This document shows, piece by piece, positions 40,103 to 41,305 of a DNA stretch of 41,305 nt. The DNA lies in the NCBI GenBank assembly GCA_903923795.1, contig CAIXYX010000140.1, positions 1 through 41,305 on the forward strand. The letters run 5' to 3'. The first letter of the stretch is position 1. Each line of letters begins with the position of its first letter. Under the pieces are notes generated by a model, which was not told the origin of the DNA, did no database searches, and saw only the letters and a list, made by a program, of their open reading frames with translations. This DNA comes from an uncultured Microcaldota archaeon. GTDB taxonomy: Archaea; Micrarchaeota; Micrarchaeia; Anstonellales; Anstonellaceae. The position numbers and the translations under genes are program-made.

Positions 40103-40684
40103 TTATGTATTCCGGCGAGGGATGACTTTGAGCCGGTCTTTCATTTCGCTCAGTTTCTTGTCGGAATCTGTCGCGAGATCTTGTGTGTCGTTGACGGTTT
40201 TGTTGATTAGATTCTGATTGGCGACACCAGTCATGCCTTTGTCGGTTGCGGGGTTGCGGGAGGAGAAATCTTCGGAGGATTCAGAATCGGGAACGACTAT
40301 ATTTTGCTCGCTTCTCGAGATGCCGCTATTTTTCAGGAATGTGCGGATAGCGGTTCTTTCTGCTGATAGTTCTTTCTTTTCGCCAGCGCTTGTTTCCGGG
40401 GCCGCGAGTTTTGTGCGGATTTCCCTTAGCCTATGAAAGATTTCGTCAGTATCTGCGCTGGTTCCGGTTGGCTCATGATGAAAGATGTCCTTGAACTCCT
40501 CACGACCGGTTTTGCCTGAGATTTTGTCTTTTGCGTCGGAATTCAGATGAATTGAGATAAGACGATCGAGCCTTTCCGCCCGCTCCGGATTTCGGATTCT
40601 CCATGCGCTTTGCTTGTCCTGAGGTTGTGCATTCTGAACAAGGTTCGGTGGATAGTTGTTTGCTATGAGTTGGAAGAGAAGCAT
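40103..40684 (-). CDS. Unknown hydrophilic protein
   Basis: A 193-residue protein with no recognised family. The first 15 residues are mildly hydrophobic; the rest is highly charged and largely helical or disordered, with Ser/Glu/Asp-rich (PDSESSEDFSSRNPATDKG) and Lys/Glu-rich stretches. GAGGGATT lies before the ATG, and a GATTTTAAGAGC element about 60 nt upstream may be its promoter. Base composition is a little more AT-rich than neighbouring housekeeping genes. It is divergent from the partial gene at 40848. The assignment as a gene rests on length, ribosome site and lack of any better frame. Confidence 0.55.
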   Translation of the reverse strand: MLLFQLIANNYPPNLVQNAQPQDKQSAWRIRNPERAERLDRLISIHLNSDAKDKISGKTGREEFKDIFHHEPTGTSADTDEIFHRLREIRTKLAAPETSAGEKKELSAERTAIRTFLKNSGISRSEQNIVVPDSESSEDFSSRNPATDKGMTGVANQNLINKTVNDTQDLATDSDKKLSEMKDRLKVIPRRNT

Positions 40685-40816
40685 CAGAATCCCTCAGAAA
40701 TTTCCCTTGACTTCATGGAGTACAAAGAGGACAAAGGCTCTTAAAATCGATGATGAAACATGGGGTAGGCATCACACACGAAAAGCAGATGTTTTGAGAC
40801 CGTCCAATATCCAAAC

Positions 40817-40825
40817 CTATATATC
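40817..40825 (+). promoter_or_regulatory. TATA element of the gene at the right edge
   Basis: CTATATATC is centred about 27 nt before the ATG at 40848, again the leaderless spacing. Confidence 0.6.
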
Positions 40826-40847
40826 TGATTTTCGAAAAAGTTATCGC

Positions 40848-41305
40848 ATGACCATCGAACCGTTCCAAGAGATGAAACAAAGCATCGAGGAAAGAATCCC
40901 TGACTACGACACCGAGCAGTTCGAGACCATGAGGGACCGGATTCGCAAGGCGCTCAGGGAGAAAGAGAGCGAGATGCTGCTTTCGGTGCGCAGCCTCAAA
41001 ATTCTCATCTTGGGAGATTGGAATGACAAGGCCAAAATGGAACGATTGGTGGAACTAAAGCGCCTCCTGCTCAAAAATGGATTGTATGCAGAGACCATCG
41101 ACTCTTACTACAATCCGAATACGCGGGGTGGTTTGAGTCAGATACAAGTGTTCGAGACCTGCTGCATCATGCACCAGCTCATCGTATTCATCGATGGCGA
41201 AGGCCCGGGCACGCTCACCGAACAAAACTACCTGGCCCTCAATTACCAGTTCCAGTTCAAAGTCCTGTTCTACATCGAGGAATCGAAGTTCGACCGGCTC
41301 AAGGA
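40848..41305 (+). CDS. Unknown alpha/beta protein, 3' end outside the window
   Basis: The frame is open from the ATG at 40848 to the last base, giving the first 152 residues. The N-terminal 45 residues are a charged helix (EERIPDYDTEQFETMRDRIRKALREKES). From residue 50 the pattern is alpha/beta: strand SLKILILGDW, helix KMERLVELKRLLLKNG, strand LYAETIDSYY, helix LSQIQVFETCCIMH, strand QLIVFIDGEGPG, helix LTEQNYLALNY, strand KVLFYIEES. That order resembles flavodoxin-like folds such as TIR or nucleoside deoxyribosyltransferase domains, where an acidic residue after the fourth strand is catalytic, but this is a fold guess only. Leaderless promoter 27 nt upstream. Confidence 0.65.
   Translation, partial: MTIEPFQEMKQSIEERIPDYDTEQFETMRDRIRKALREKESEMLLSVRSLKILILGDWNDKAKMERLVELKRLLLKNGLYAETIDSYYNPNTRGGLSQIQVFETCCIMHQLIVFIDGEGPGTLTEQNYLALNYQFQFKVLFYIEESKFDRLK

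Overview
The window looks like chromosomal DNA of an archaeon, most likely a DPANN-type lineage (Micrarchaeota or Diapherotrites would fit, but the phylum is inference). The archaeal evidence is direct. It carries a proteasome beta subunit, a KH/beta-CASP nuclease of the aCPSF1 family, a geranylgeranyl-reductase-family flavoprotein, a class III (pilin-type) signal peptide, and an intron-containing tRNA-Arg with a bulge-helix-bulge-like junction. Many genes have a TATA element 24-30 nt before the start codon and no ribosome site, so they are probably leaderless; genes inside operons instead carry GGTGAT- or GGAG-type sites. Some genes are bacterial in type (SerRS, Tpx peroxiredoxin, TauE/SafE permease, BPG-dependent phosphoglycerate mutase).

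Layout. 1-2600: the end of an unknown gene, a ParB-fold protein resembling free-serine kinases, a membrane protein and two divergent winged-helix proteins. 2600-6000: a minus-strand serine operon (class V aminotransferase, SerA, SerRS). 6000-7500: TauE/SafE permease and phosphoglycerate mutase. 7546-11943: a 1465-residue protein joining a hydrophobic central region, a histidine-kinase-like ATPase and a C-terminal kinase-like domain, followed by an orphan gene. 12791-15789: an ABC importer with two permease domains fused, plus its ATPase. 15874-21137: thioredoxin reductase and a 1397-residue cysteine-rich surface protein with a pilin-like N-terminus. 21300-24600: proteasome beta, aCPSF1 and Tpx. 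24750-28450: two unknown genes divergent from MetRS. 28481-29210: a small lipoprotein, tRNA-Arg(CCG), a candidate structured RNA and tRNA-Cys(GCA). 29300-34520: a J-domain protein, a GH5 lipoprotein, a 45-residue zinc ribbon, geranylgeranyl reductase, a transglutaminase-like protein and a 44-residue basic peptide gene. 34565-41305: an MrfA-type helicase, an M64-like metalloprotease with a membrane partner, a DsbA-like protein, an unknown gene, and the start of an unknown gene that runs off the window.

Themes. The cell invests heavily in exported, disulfide-rich or enzymatic surface proteins (cysteine-rich giant, GH5, M64, transglutaminase, DsbA), as expected for a small archaeon that depends on contact with other cells or on polymer scavenging. 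The strongest candidates for something undescribed are the 1465-residue HATPase/kinase fusion, the cysteine-rich giant, and a recurring divergent-promoter design in which one TATA element sits at the midpoint between two start codons only 55-63 bp apart.
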